64,000 bases of DNA from Microcoleus sp. FACHB-1515 (GTDB lineage: Bacteria > Cyanobacteriota > Cyanobacteriia > Elainellales > Elainellaceae), in contig NZ_JACJPO010000020.1 of NCBI RefSeq assembly GCF_014696105.1, positions 1-64,000 of the forward strand, read 5' to 3'. The first letter of the stretch is position 1, and each line of letters begins with the position of its first letter. Shown here piece by piece: positions 19,801 through 28,146 of the stretch. Under the pieces are notes generated by a model. The model was not told the DNA's origin, ran no database searches, and saw nothing but the letters and a program-made list of their open reading frames with translations. The translations under genes were made by a program, and so were the position numbers.

Positions 19801-22105
19801 ACACAAACGTAAACTCAAATTCTGAACCGTGCAGTTCACCTTGCCAAACGATCGCATCGATCGAATTGACCAGCATTTGATACTGCTGCTGCGAGTGCTG
19901 CAACGCGCTTTCAATCTGCTTGAAAGAGGTGATGTCGGCAGCAATTCCGGCGATGCGATAAATTTCGCCTGCGGCATTGCGAATCGGAAACGCGCGATCG
20001 CGAATCCAGCGAATTTCACCATCAGGGCGAACAATTCGGTACTGCTCGTCATAGCCTGTCAAGACTTGCTGTTCGTAGGCTAGCCGCAGCGTGGAGCGAT
20101 CGTCCGGATGAATCGTTTCCATCCACAGAAAAGGCGATGCATAGAGCGCATCGCAGGGATAGCCCCAGATTTGCTCGAACATCGGGCTGATGTAGATCAC
20201 TTCGTTGCTAGTCGGAGTGCTCATCCAAACGACATCTTGAATGCTTTCGGCAAGCTGTCGGAAGCGTTCTTCGCTTTGTTGCAGCGCGAGTTCAGCCCGT
20301 TTGCGCTCGGTGATGTCGATCGAATTGCCAACAACACCCTGCACTTGTCCCTGCGGATCAACAAACGGCTTTAGTGTCACTTGATACCAGCGGTCTTGCC
20401 CCTGCACAGTGGAGATGCAGTCTTGTTTGACCAAAGGCTGTTTGGTCTGCATGACCTGACAATCTTCCACCTCAAACTGTCTGCGCTGGGCAGAACTCAG
20501 ATGCGAAGCGAATTCGGTGATTCGTTTGCCGAGAACATCTTCGACCGTCGTGCCGTATAGCTCAGCCGTTGCCAAATTCGCAACCTGCAAAATACCCTGC
20601 GTATCTTTGACAAAAATGCAGCCTGGGACAAAATTAATCACCCGCTGAAGAAAATCTTTTTGAGCTTGCAGTTCAAGCTGTGCCTGCTGGCGATCGACTT
20701 CGAGCCGTTTGCGATCGGTGATGTCCGTACTCACACCGACGACGCGCCAGCAGTCCGCTGCGTCGTCGCGTCGAGCCGTGTAAACAGCAGAAATCCAGCG
20801 GATCGAGCCATCCAAATGATGAAAGCGATATTCGATCGTCGTGGTTTCTTCGGTAAACATCCGATCGATCGCAGGCAGAATGAGCAACTGCATATCTTCG
20901 GGAACGACTCGCGCCGACCACAAGGACGGATCAGCCGAAACTTCGGCAGGGGTGTAGCCAAACACGACTTCGCACCCGATCGAAATCGTGTCGTATTTCC
21001 AGGTGCGATCGGCAAACAAAAAGCAGCTAAAAATCGACGTGGTGATCGCGCCGTTCAAAACATCTTGCAGTTTCGCTTCGCTCTGCTGAAGCTGTTGGGT
21101 GCGATCGATCACTTTCGCTTCGAGTGCATCATTGAGTTGTTCCAGCGCAGTCGTTGCACGTTGTCGTTCCAGTTCAATAGCGGCACGAGTTGCAAACACG
21201 CGCAAAATTTCTTCTGTCCGCTGCGACGGCTCAATCGGTTTTGTGTCAATCAAGCACAGTTCACCGATCGTGTGTCCCTGCGCGTTTTTGAGCGCGATGC
21301 CCAAATAGCTTTCCGCCTGCATTTCGACCAAATCAAGATCTGCGGGAAACGCCGCCTGCACGTTTGCCGAACAGCAAAAAAAACCTTGAGCGATCGTGAT
21401 TTCGCAAGGCGTATTTTGCACCGGATAGCTGAGATTTGGATGCAGTTCGCCCTGTGCCCAAAATGCCAAGGTCTCCAGGGTTGGAGCGCGATAGTGTTGT
21501 GGAACGCCGCGATCGATCAGTTTTGAGACGGCGACAAAAGCCACATCCAGCGCAGCGGCGATATGCTGCGTTAGGGCGGAAAAAAAATCTTCGCTCGTGA
21601 CGATGGCCGTTCCCGCAATCAAGCTTTGCAGTTGCGCTTCAAGCTGAGCGATCGCGTCAGCCTGTTGCTGTTCAATCTGCTTGCAGTCCGTGATTTCAAC
21701 CGCGATTCCCGTTGCGATCCAGCCGTCTGCGCTGTGGCGAAAGGTGAGGTTTTCCCGCAGCCAGCGCACGCTGCCATCGGCATGATGCACACGATAGTCT
21801 CGCGTCATCGATGAACCGTTGGCTTGCAGCGATCGATCAATTGCCGTTTGATTTGCCGTTTGATGAGCGAGCCAATCTGCCGGATGCAGCCGCGATCGCC
21901 ACAGCGCTTGATCGGCAATGAGTTCGTCTGCGCTGTATCCGTAAATCGGGGCACAGGCAGGTGAAAGAGCGCTGACCTGCCAGCAATCGGAATGGGAGTT
22001 TGGCGATCGCCCAGCCTTGATTTGATAGGTGGAAATGAGGGCGATCGACTGGTTGAAAAGTTCGTTCAGCATTGCTTCGCAGTCGGCAGGGGCAGAAAGC
22101 TTCAT
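16856..22105 (-). CDS. Giant orphan sensor histidine kinase, GAF plus about ten PAS domains
   Basis: 1,749 residues from ATG 22105; a TTG two codons earlier is possible. Order: PAS (about 35-145), GAF (about 165-320), a short coiled coil, then about nine PAS/PAC units, each ending in ITDRK- or ITARKR-type linkers, then HisKA with SHELRTPL (phospho-His near residue 1530), and HATPase_c with NLLSNAVKF (about 1649), DTGIGIAPDD and GTGLGLALVKQIVE. No transmembrane helix and no receiver domain are seen, so it should be a cytosolic kinase that needs a separate response regulator, not found here. Ligands are unknown; no cysteine of a bilin-binding GAF could be assigned. Confidence 0.93.
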   Translation of the reverse strand: MKLSAPADCEAMLNELFNQSIALISTYQIKAGRSPNSHSDCWQVSALSPACAPIYGYSADELIADQALWRSRLHPADWLAHQTANQTAIDRSLQANGSSMTRDYRVHHADGSVRWLRENLTFRHSADGWIATGIAVEITDCKQIEQQQADAIAQLEAQLQSLIAGTAIVTSEDFFSALTQHIAAALDVAFVAVSKLIDRGVPQHYRAPTLETLAFWAQGELHPNLSYPVQNTPCEITIAQGFFCCSANVQAAFPADLDLVEMQAESYLGIALKNAQGHTIGELCLIDTKPIEPSQRTEEILRVFATRAAIELERQRATTALEQLNDALEAKVIDRTQQLQQSEAKLQDVLNGAITTSIFSCFLFADRTWKYDTISIGCEVVFGYTPAEVSADPSLWSARVVPEDMQLLILPAIDRMFTEETTTIEYRFHHLDGSIRWISAVYTARRDDAADCWRVVGVSTDITDRKRLEVDRQQAQLELQAQKDFLQRVINFVPGCIFVKDTQGILQVANLATAELYGTTVEDVLGKRITEFASHLSSAQRRQFEVEDCQVMQTKQPLVKQDCISTVQGQDRWYQVTLKPFVDPQGQVQGVVGNSIDITERKRAELALQQSEERFRQLAESIQDVVWMSTPTSNEVIYISPMFEQIWGYPCDALYASPFLWMETIHPDDRSTLRLAYEQQVLTGYDEQYRIVRPDGEIRWIRDRAFPIRNAAGEIYRIAGIAADITSFKQIESALQHSQQQYQMLVNSIDAIVWQGELHGSEFEFTFVSQQAERILGYPRDRWYEADFWSAHVHPDDFDRAIAYCTSCIEAHLDHVHEYRMQAADGRFVWIEDKTKIIVENNQIQQIIGLFTDISDRKQTELLLEQQQQTMRAIIDHAPLWIWMCDRDRKVQLVNKMLAQDIGVTKAAFLAADDYVDLLGASAQPCIESDAVCWAADTPVRSIETLVLTDGREHTLEVIKTQLKDADGTATHLIGIALDVTDRIAAEAALRHSEETLRLVVQNMPVMLDAYDANGNLIVWNRECERVTGFSAEEITHNPNSLELLYPDPDYRAQMLRQWTQHAGNFRDWEWDITCKDGSRRTILWSNVSQEFPIPGWAGWAIGIDITDRKIAERSLRQSEERYRTLVDNLPGVVYRCKNDQAWTAHYLSDRIFELTGYSASELTASGKRSFGSIIHPDDVEPIWSETQAAIDRDGCYQNQYRIVHANGEVRWVAEYGSGCYAPDGTVLWVDGILFDITDRKRIETALQESEARYRRIVETAGEGIWMIDAEGTTTFVNERMAQMLGLTVAQMVGKSMFDFTDAEGQYIARRNLDRRRQGIGEQHDFKFKRADGSDLWVILETTPIFDAAGIYQGALGMLTDITARKRAEEQLLDLSDRLSLALKSGAIGVWEWDIAADALIWDDRVCELYGVDRSNFTGTFSDWSKRVHPDDWPEAEAATQKALQNEQDYETEFRVVLPDGSIRFIRSSAIVQCNETGESHRMIGINIDVSVQRQAEAKLRQANETLAIANLELARANRLKDEFLANMSHELRTPLSAMLGLSRALQEETFGSLNDRQRQFVETIASSGDHLLALINDILDLAKIGSGRFELELAAVPIYGLCQTSLAFVQPLAEQKNIAIDAHLPPSSCLAVLDERRICQVLINLLSNAVKFTPPGGRVTLSVKVDPQSSIRFSVSDTGIGIAPDDQTLLFQPFVQIDSSLSRHHDGTGLGLALVKQIVELHQGSVSVESQLGKGSCFSVILPDRSLL

Positions 22106-22575
22106 GAACAATGCTCAACTTAAAATTGACGGGATTGATCCGAATTATCTAACGCTATTTTACTTTCAGGTTTAGTAAATTCTTTGAGAGAGTATGTAAT
22201 TTTTAATACGTTAAGCCGACCAACCTCAAATCATCGAATTCGATCGCACTCTTGTAGCCATGTATTCACAGCTTGCCAGTTCCGATTGCAAGCGTTCGCT
22301 TGTTCCTTTTGAGTTTGCCCACTCACAGCTTGCTATTCACAGGCTCAAAAGACAACCATGCAGGAGCAAGTTTGGCACATGAAAATTAGAGCATGTTTTC
22401 AAGAGCTATGATCCTCGTCCGACTAAATGCTAAATAATATTAACGTGGAAATTTTCGATCGCCTTAGTTCCGTCTACAAGAACTACACTTCAAACTCAAA
22501 GCAGTGTAGTTCTTGTAGCGGCACAGGCGCAGCAAGACAAGCGATAGGTCAGAAACGAGTTCCGGCGCGATCGCC
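22106..22575. other. Non-coding region between the kinase gene and obg
   Basis: About 470 bp, more A+T-rich than its surroundings. It holds the kinase promoter and the perfect inverted repeat described at 22474-22518. No reading frame with recognisable character was seen. Confidence 0.4.
22474..22518. repeat. Perfect 15-bp inverted repeat downstream of obg
   Basis: CTACAAGAACTACAC (22474-22488) and its exact reverse complement (22504-22518) flank a 15-base loop. It lies about 57 bp past the obg stop. There is no T-run on either side, so it is not a standard intrinsic terminator. It may stabilise the obg mRNA 3' end or be a remnant of a mobile palindrome. Confidence 0.75.
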
Positions 22576-23616
22576 CTAAAAGTCGCCCGCATATAATTCA
22601 GCCGTGCCGACGAATACAGGCGGTTCAGCTTCCTCCAGCATTTGCCAGAGTTCTTGCAGCAGCGTATCCAGTCCGGTTTGAGCAACGGCAGAAATCGCGA
22701 AGACCGAGGCAGACGTGATCGATCGCAATTCTGCGCTGAGAGCGGCGATCGTGTCAGGATCGATCGCGTCGATTTTGTTGAGCGCGACGATTTGGGGGCG
22801 ATCGATCAAGCCACGTCCATAAGCTTCGAGTTCAGATTGAATGGTGTGATAGGCGGCGATCGGGTCGTCTTGCGTTGCATCGATCAGATGCAGCAGCAGG
22901 CGCGTCCGCTCAATGTGCCGCAAAAAGTCGTGTCCCAATCCGGTTCCTTGATGGGCGCCTTCGATCAATCCGGGAATATCAGCGAAAACCGTGCCGTCTC
23001 CTGTCGGCTTGCGGACGACGCCCAAATTGGGGATCAGCGTGGTGAACGGATAGTCGGCCACTTTAGGACGGGCAGCAGACAAAGCGGAAATCAACGTTGA
23101 CTTTCCGGCGTTGGGCAAGCCAATGATGCCGACTTCTGCTAGCAGCTTGAGTTCGAGCCGCAAGAGCCGATGTTCTCCGGGCAATCCGGGCAGCGCATGT
23201 TCCGGAGCGCGATTGCGGTTGCTCAAGAAATGCTTGTTGCCCAAGCCGCCTTTGCCGCCTTGCGCCACGACGAGCCGCTGACCCGATCGCGTCAAATCGC
23301 CCAAAATCTCGTCGGTTTCGGCATCATAAACGACGGTGCCGCAGGGCACTTGCACGAGGCGATCGCGTCCTGCTGCTCCGGTCATGTTTTTGGGGCCACC
23401 GCGATCGCCATCTTCGGCCTTGAAGATGTGGGCATAGCGAAAGTCGAGCAGCGTTTGCAGATTTTCTGCCGCTTCTAAAATGACGGAGCCACCGTTGCCG
23501 CCATTGCCGCCCGCAGGTCCGCCCGCAGGCACATATTTTTCGCGCCGAAAGGCCACCATGCCATCGCCGCCTTTTCCGGCTTGCACTTCAATTTCGGCCT
23601 GATCGATAAACTGCAT
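22576..23616 (-). CDS. obg: GTPase Obg
   Basis: Ribosome-associated GTPase needed for 50S maturation and stress control. The 346 residues show the glycine-rich Obg fold (about 1-158, [21 protein letters not shown]) and a G domain with G1 GLPNAGKS, G2 region DYPFTT, G3 [13 protein letters not shown]4 NKID and G5-like SAVAQ. The extra C-terminal OCT domain of longer homologues is absent, as in many cyanobacteria. It is monocistronic by spacing. Confidence 0.96.
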   Translation of the reverse strand: MQFIDQAEIEVQAGKGGDGMVAFRREKYVPAGGPAGGNGGNGGSVILEAAENLQTLLDFRYAHIFKAEDGDRGGPKNMTGAAGRDRLVQVPCGTVVYDAETDEILGDLTRSGQRLVVAQGGKGGLGNKHFLSNRNRAPEHALPGLPGEHRLLRLELKLLAEVGIIGLPNAGKSTLISALSAARPKVADYPFTTLIPNLGVVRKPTGDGTVFADIPGLIEGAHQGTGLGHDFLRHIERTRLLLHLIDATQDDPIAAYHTIQSELEAYGRGLIDRPQIVALNKIDAIDPDTIAALSAELRSITSASVFAISAVAQTGLDTLLQELWQMLEEAEPPVFVGTAELYAGDF

Positions 23617-23888
23617 GAATTTTTCGTGAAATCTTATCTTGATCCTAGGCGATCGTACGGATTCTCAACCTCCCTTACAGATCAAAGCTTTCTCCGGCTA
23701 ATTTCGCCCGCCAACGGGGAATTTACCGAGCAGCTTTGTGAAGTTACGGCAAAGAAGGAGTTATGAAAAGATTATGTTTAGATTTGCTACGTTAAGCTGT
23801 TGCAACTTGAAACGCCAAAAGGCTCATTCCATCGATTGAGACTGCTTGTCCAAATTTTTAGCTCACAGCTTTCACGGGGGTTGATGTT

Positions 23889-24614
23889 ATGCAAAGCAAA
23901 AAAGCAACAGTTTTAGCAATGCTCAACTTGAGTCACTGGGGAGTTGTTCTTCTCTTTTTGCTGCTTGCTACAGATGTTGGATTTATTGCTTTGCATCTGA
24001 TTCACGCTCACACTTCCCTGCTGACGCTAGATAAAATGATTCCGGCTAGCGTTTTTTCGCTGGAAACAGACCGGGGATATGCTGAACTGTTTCAGTACAT
24101 CAAGCAATATTGGATTGTGCTGCTTTTGGGTTTGTTTGCTCTCCGAAATCGATCGCTGCTGTATCTAAGCTGGTCGCTGCTGTTTGCATTTTTACTGCTG
24201 GATGATGCGGCGGAACTGCATGAAAAACTTGGATTTTCGATCGGTCAAAAGTTCGCGTTTGGCAGTTTGTTTGGACTGCGACCCACTGATTTTGGCGAAC
24301 TTTGCGTTGCTGCAACAGCCGGAGTTTGCTTTTTTGCGGCGATCGCAACCACGCATCGTCGTAGCGATCGCGCTGCTCGCAAAGTTTCTAAAACATTAGC
24401 AATGCTGCTGTTGGCGCTGGTCTTTTTTGGCATTGGAATCGACATGCTGCACGTTGTGCTGATGTTCACTTCTCTCAATTCACTGCTGATTGTGCTGGAA
24501 GACGGCGGCGAACTGATCGTGATGAGCATCATTACTAGCTTTGTCCTTTCCCAAGCGCTGCTTCGCAAAGCCGAAACGCTTGTGCCCGCACGCGAGTTGG
24601 TTCGCCCCTTCTAG
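23889..24614 (+). CDS. Polytopic membrane protein with acidic/His intramembrane motifs
   Basis: Unrecognised; 241 residues with about six or seven hydrophobic helices. Acidic and histidine residues sit at helix ends: LLDDAAELHEKLGF near residue 105, GIDMLHVV near 185 and LEDGGELIVMS near 205. Two such acidic/His clusters could bind metal or cofactor, but this is inference. AAGGAG-like Shine-Dalgarno sequence is not obvious; GGGGG lies about 10 bp upstream. It stands alone between obg (divergent) and a zinc-ribbon gene on the same strand. Confidence 0.65.
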   Translation: MQSKKATVLAMLNLSHWGVVLLFLLLATDVGFIALHLIHAHTSLLTLDKMIPASVFSLETDRGYAELFQYIKQYWIVLLLGLFALRNRSLLYLSWSLLFAFLLLDDAAELHEKLGFSIGQKFAFGSLFGLRPTDFGELCVAATAGVCFFAAIATTHRRSDRAARKVSKTLAMLLLALVFFGIGIDMLHVVLMFTSLNSLLIVLEDGGELIVMSIITSFVLSQALLRKAETLVPARELVRPF

Positions 24615-24767
24615 CTTGAAAGTTGCATCTGAGGCAGTTTGGTGGCGCGATCGCCCTCAAGCATATCGCCCTCAAACATTACGAAGCGTGGAGATAATGG
24701 CGATCGCCCTCCACAAAGCCAAATCAAATCTTTAAGATCAAAATCACCCCCGACTCGATCTTGCTTC

Positions 24768-25781
24768 ATGTTTCCTTCTGTTCGCTGCCCCTCCTGCTCT
24801 CGATCGCTAGGGCAGATCAACACTGACGGTCAGTTGCAGATCGACTGTCCGGCTTGCCGTCGCAGCTATGGCATCGTTTACGGTAAAGTTTCCGGGCGGG
24901 CTTCTCGCTGGGAGGCCGTTCTGTATCTAACGGCAAAGCTGCCCAGCCTCTACAAGCGGCGCTATGAACTGCGAATCACCACGCCCGGACGCGACCTGAA
25001 AGTGCTGAAATTTTCGACTTTGGGACGGGGCGATCGCGTCCCCGTCCGGCTGGGCGATCGAATTTCGCTGCTGTATGCGATGCGCGGCAGCATGATGAAA
25101 AAGCTGATTTCGGTCAGCAATCACACCGTTGGCAAAACCTATCGTCTGCCACGACCGATTCCCACAACGGGCACGACATTTCGGGCGTTGAGCGTGCTAT
25201 CGATTGCTTTGTTTTTCTGTGTGCGCTTTTCCGGCTACGGCTTTTGGCTGACAACGGCATTGGGCGGAATTGCCTTTTTGGTTGCGACTCGCGTTATGGA
25301 CAACGCCGAACTGAGCACGCCGGAATTGCAGCCGCACGATCGCCAAGAAGCCCGACTGATCGAGGAGCGCAATTTGCTCGGTCAAAAGCTGCTGATTCAA
25401 GAGCGGGTGGAAGCTTTGCGGCAGGAAGGCCAGGAAAATCAATCGCTGATCAAGCAGTTGCGATCGCTCCAGGAAAAGATGCGTCGCTTTGATTCGCAAA
25501 TTTATGCGACGCGAATTCAGCGGATCGATCGCGCCGTTGTGCTGTTGCAGCAGCGGACGCAGCACGATCGCGATTTGGTCGAACAGTATGAGCAGACCAG
25601 CCGCATGATCGAAATTGAACTGGAAACGTCCTATCTGGCCGATCAGCTACCGGACGCACACGACTTTACGGGCACAATTCTCACCAAAATTTCGGAACTA
25701 CGATCGATCGAAGAGCGCAATCGCCATTTTCGCCAGGAACTCGAAGCGAATGAAGAAGTCCGCCGCCTCAGTTTGGGTTAG
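24768..25781 (+). CDS. Zinc-ribbon, membrane and coiled-coil protein of unknown function
   Basis: 337 residues from ATG 24768, chosen because it opens directly into a zinc ribbon: CPSC then CPAC about 20 residues later. A beta-rich domain follows (about 40-130), then a hydrophobic pair of helices (about 145-180) and a long coiled coil (about 190-330). The layout suggests a cytosolic zinc ribbon and beta domain tethered to membrane. I do not recognise the family. It lies 153 bp after the upstream membrane protein and might share its message. Confidence 0.6.
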   Translation: MFPSVRCPSCSRSLGQINTDGQLQIDCPACRRSYGIVYGKVSGRASRWEAVLYLTAKLPSLYKRRYELRITTPGRDLKVLKFSTLGRGDRVPVRLGDRISLLYAMRGSMMKKLISVSNHTVGKTYRLPRPIPTTGTTFRALSVLSIALFFCVRFSGYGFWLTTALGGIAFLVATRVMDNAELSTPELQPHDRQEARLIEERNLLGQKLLIQERVEALRQEGQENQSLIKQLRSLQEKMRRFDSQIYATRIQRIDRAVVLLQQRTQHDRDLVEQYEQTSRMIEIELETSYLADQLPDAHDFTGTILTKISELRSIEERNRHFRQELEANEEVRRLSLG

Positions 25782-25812
25782 CAGTGGCGATCGGTTTCTC
25801 ACCAAGCTCTCA

Positions 25813-25829
25813 CCTGATACACTGTCAGG
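25813..25829. promoter_or_regulatory. Imperfect palindrome, possible operator of the ribbon-helix-helix gene
   Basis: CCTGATA-CAC-TGTCAGG is a 7+3+7 palindrome with one mismatch, 19 bp before the start of a ribbon-helix-helix gene. Such regulators often bind short palindromes in their own promoters. No other copy was noticed in the window. Confidence 0.35.
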
Positions 25830-25848
25830 CAAAACTTGAACGGAATTT

Positions 25849-26052
25849 ATGGGAAAGCGATCGATTCGATTTGACGACGACGTAGAAGAAGCGCTGCAAA
25901 AAGCAACTGAAGCGACCGGAATGACTTTCACTCAACTGGTGAATGAAGGAATGCGAGCTTACCTTTTGAACGATGAGGACAAGCTATCTTTGTACAACCT
26001 CAATCGTAGGCTTCAAGCAGTCGAAGAACGACTAGGTATGGCGGCTGAGTAG
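25849..26052 (+). CDS. Ribbon-helix-helix (CopG/antitoxin-like) protein
   Basis: 67 residues. KRSIRFDDDVEEALQKATEA fits a beta strand plus helix A, and GMTFTQLVNEGMRAYLL fits the turn and helix B of the ribbon-helix-helix fold, followed by a helical tail (about 42-62). Proteins of this kind are small DNA-binding repressors or antitoxins. No toxin gene adjoins it on the same strand. A small ORF converges on it and overlaps its last 21 bases. Confidence 0.65.
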   Translation: MGKRSIRFDDDVEEALQKATEATGMTFTQLVNEGMRAYLLNDEDKLSLYNLNRRLQAVEERLGMAAE

Positions 26053-26193
26053 CTGCTGTAAATCCGTAAGTAGGTCAATGAGTCTTTTCACATTTTCTTC
26101 GGCGGCTTCCGGTTGATCCGCCTCAACCTTGATGATGCGATCGATCGTAATGTTCAAATCGATTATGGCGACTACATTGTTGGATGTGGACAT
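26032..26193 (-). CDS. Possible 53-residue protein converging on the ribbon-helix-helix gene
   Basis: An open frame from ATG 26193 to TAG at 26032 encodes 53 residues with a plausible protein character: a hydrophobic strand (NNVVAIIDLNITIDRIIKV) and an amphipathic helix (ENVKRLIDLLTDLQQLLS). It fills the gap after the ribbon-helix-helix gene and overlaps its 3' end by 21 bp. No strong Shine-Dalgarno sequence is visible. It is not a known toxin to me and could be a chance frame. Confidence 0.4.
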   Translation of the reverse strand: MSTSNNVVAIIDLNITIDRIIKVEADQPEAAEENVKRLIDLLTDLQQLLSRHT

Positions 26194-26247
26194 AACCTAA
26201 ATTTGCTCTTTTGGGTTCTCACATCTTACCGATCTACTCCAGACTTG

Positions 26248-26814
26248 TCAAAGCCTTTTCCAACCGCTTAGGCTGGCATCGCGGCAGGCGTCCAGCAAAT
26301 TGTGAAGCTGACGAACCGTTGCGATCGGGTTCCGTCCCAGCAAAGGAGCTGCGATCGCCGCCTCATAGGGATTTCGCTTCTGTTGACGGACGGTGGCGAT
26401 CGCCTGTGCATTCGAGAACCCGTGTCGAACGACGAGCCAAGCGGCCAATACCTGTCCTGTCCGCCCAATGCCGCCGCCACAGTGAACAAGGACGCGATTG
26501 CCTGCTCGATCGGCCTCGATCAGAAACGGCAGAATTGTTTCAGTCAATTGATTGCTGTTGGCAATGCGAAAATCCTCGATCGAACTCCAGCAGACGCGAT
26601 CGAAGGTTTGCTCGTAAGCCGTTCGTAAATCCAGTTCGTAGCGGGCGATCGATCGAGCTTCGAGCAAACAACAAACGCGGCGAATCTGCTGCGCCTGCAT
26701 GAAGGAGAGCCACGCTTGCAGTTCGCTGGCTTTGTATCCGGGTCGAGCCGCGCCAAAGACAGATGCACTCAAGACAGTGGAATCGATCGGGCTGGCAGCG
26801 GCAAAGCGATACAT
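26248..26814 (-). CDS. Dual-specificity/tyrosine-type protein phosphatase
   Basis: 188 residues from ATG 26814; a TTG at 26862 would add 16 residues but overlap the upstream gene. The P-loop HCGGGIGRTG near residue 120 carries the Cys-x5-Arg signature, and the general-acid region lies in the WSSIEDFRIANS segment. The N-terminal ASPIDSTVLSASVFGAARPGY resembles cyclin-dependent-kinase-inhibitor-like and DSP phosphatases of cyanobacteria. Substrates are unknown. It starts 17 bp after the PIN/TRAM gene stop and is probably cotranscribed with it. Confidence 0.85.
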   Translation of the reverse strand: MYRFAAASPIDSTVLSASVFGAARPGYKASELQAWLSFMQAQQIRRVCCLLEARSIARYELDLRTAYEQTFDRVCWSSIEDFRIANSNQLTETILPFLIEADRAGNRVLVHCGGGIGRTGQVLAAWLVVRHGFSNAQAIATVRQQKRNPYEAAIAAPLLGRNPIATVRQLHNLLDACRDASLSGWKRL

Positions 26815-26830
26815 TGCTTGGAGGCCGCCT

Positions 26831-27910
26831 TTAGGCAACGACAGAAGTTTGTGGACGAGCAAAAATCATCCGTCCCGCCGAAGTTTGCAGCGCTCCGGTT
26901 ACAACAACCGCCAACTCATCGCCAATATATTCGCCGCCTTCTTCCACCACAACCATCGTGCCGTCATTCAGGTAGCCAACGCCCTGAGCGGGTTCTTTGC
27001 CCTGTTTGAGAATTTTGAGGGCAAGGCTGTCTCCGGGCAAATAGGTCGGACGAATGGCCTGCGCGAGATCGTTAATGTTGAGGACGGCGACTTTTTGCAG
27101 ACTGGCGACTTTGTTGAGGTTGTAGTCATTCGTCAGCAATGTGCCGTTGATGTCTTGTCCCAGTCGGACGAGTTTGGCGTCAACGGTTGCCACGTCTTCG
27201 TAATCGGCAGGGTGGATGACGATGCGATCGGGAAACGCTTCTTGAACGCGATTGAGCACGTCCAGACCGCGCCGTCCGCGCACTCGCTTCTGGTCGTTGG
27301 AAGCATCAGCAACCTGCTGAAGCTCTTGCAAGACAAACTGCGGCACGAGAATTTGACCTTCCAAAAATCCGGTTGCTAGCAGATCTTCAATTCGCCCGTC
27401 AATGATGCAGCTTGTGTCCAAAATTTTGGTGCTGGATGGCTTTAGTGTTCCTTCCGCCAACAGCATTGATTCTACGCTGTTGGGATTAATCAGCCGCAGC
27501 AGCGATCGCCCATGTGTATCAGCAAGGCTGACGCCAGAAAACGCAAAGATAATGCTGCCCACAACGGCAACCAGCGGCTTGATGAACGCAACTTCGCTGG
27601 GAATTGGCAGCAGAAACAGCGGAGCCAGCATCAAATTGGCGACCAGCAGTCCGATGACCAGCCCGATCGATCGACTCAGCAGCACATCAACAGGCATTTC
27701 GCTGACCTGCCGCTGCAACCGCCGATAGGTGGTTTGAGCCGTCAGACCGATTGCGAAGCCGATCAGCGCACCAAATGCAGCGACGACGGTGCTGAGAGCT
27801 TCCAAGTTGCTGACCTGTGACAGCGCTTGACTCGGCAGCAGGTCTACGCCATAAAAGCCGATCCCCGCTCCCGCTATGATGAAAGAAAGAATGATAATTG
27901 CGTCGAGCAT
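26831..27910 (-). CDS. Membrane PIN/TRAM-domain protein (YacL type)
   Basis: 359 residues. Four N-terminal hydrophobic helices (about 1-135) are followed by a PIN ribonuclease-like domain (about 160-285), with acidic residues in ILDTSCIIDGRIEDL, VLQELQQVAD and LLTNDYNLN, and a C-terminal TRAM domain (about 295-350) that binds RNA. This is the YacL layout of Gram-positive bacteria and cyanobacteria. The RNA target is unknown. It is followed by the phosphatase gene. Confidence 0.88.
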   Translation of the reverse strand: MLDAIIILSFIIAGAGIGFYGVDLLPSQALSQVSNLEALSTVVAAFGALIGFAIGLTAQTTYRRLQRQVSEMPVDVLLSRSIGLVIGLLVANLMLAPLFLLPIPSEVAFIKPLVAVVGSIIFAFSGVSLADTHGRSLLRLINPNSVESMLLAEGTLKPSSTKILDTSCIIDGRIEDLLATGFLEGQILVPQFVLQELQQVADASNDQKRVRGRRGLDVLNRVQEAFPDRIVIHPADYEDVATVDAKLVRLGQDINGTLLTNDYNLNKVASLQKVAVLNINDLAQAIRPTYLPGDSLALKILKQGKEPAQGVGYLNDGTMVVVEEGGEYIGDELAVVVTGALQTSAGRMIFARPQTSVVA

Positions 27911-28146
27911 AATTTTCGACTCGGATATGGATGGATGGCTAGAATTCAGCTAGCTGCCGGAAGTCGATCGAGAGGCGATGTGCAAAGGCAGCCGTCCGAA
28001 CCGCGCTGGCCTCATTATATCCTTCGCGATCGATTGATTTGAGCGCGATCGCGGATTTGCAGAAGCTGAAAACCATGCAAATGACGGTATTTTCCGAACC
28101 AGATCTTGACAAATTCTTATTTGTACCCTTTTCAATTTCTTAAGTA

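Noticed and set aside
20660-21526. 288-residue plus-strand frame
   Set aside because: It lies entirely antisense to the PAS kinase, whose motifs are clear; the antisense product has no domain character.
22464-22685. Minus-strand frame over the inverted repeat after obg
   Set aside because: Overlaps the obg end in another frame and is explained by chance and the palindrome.
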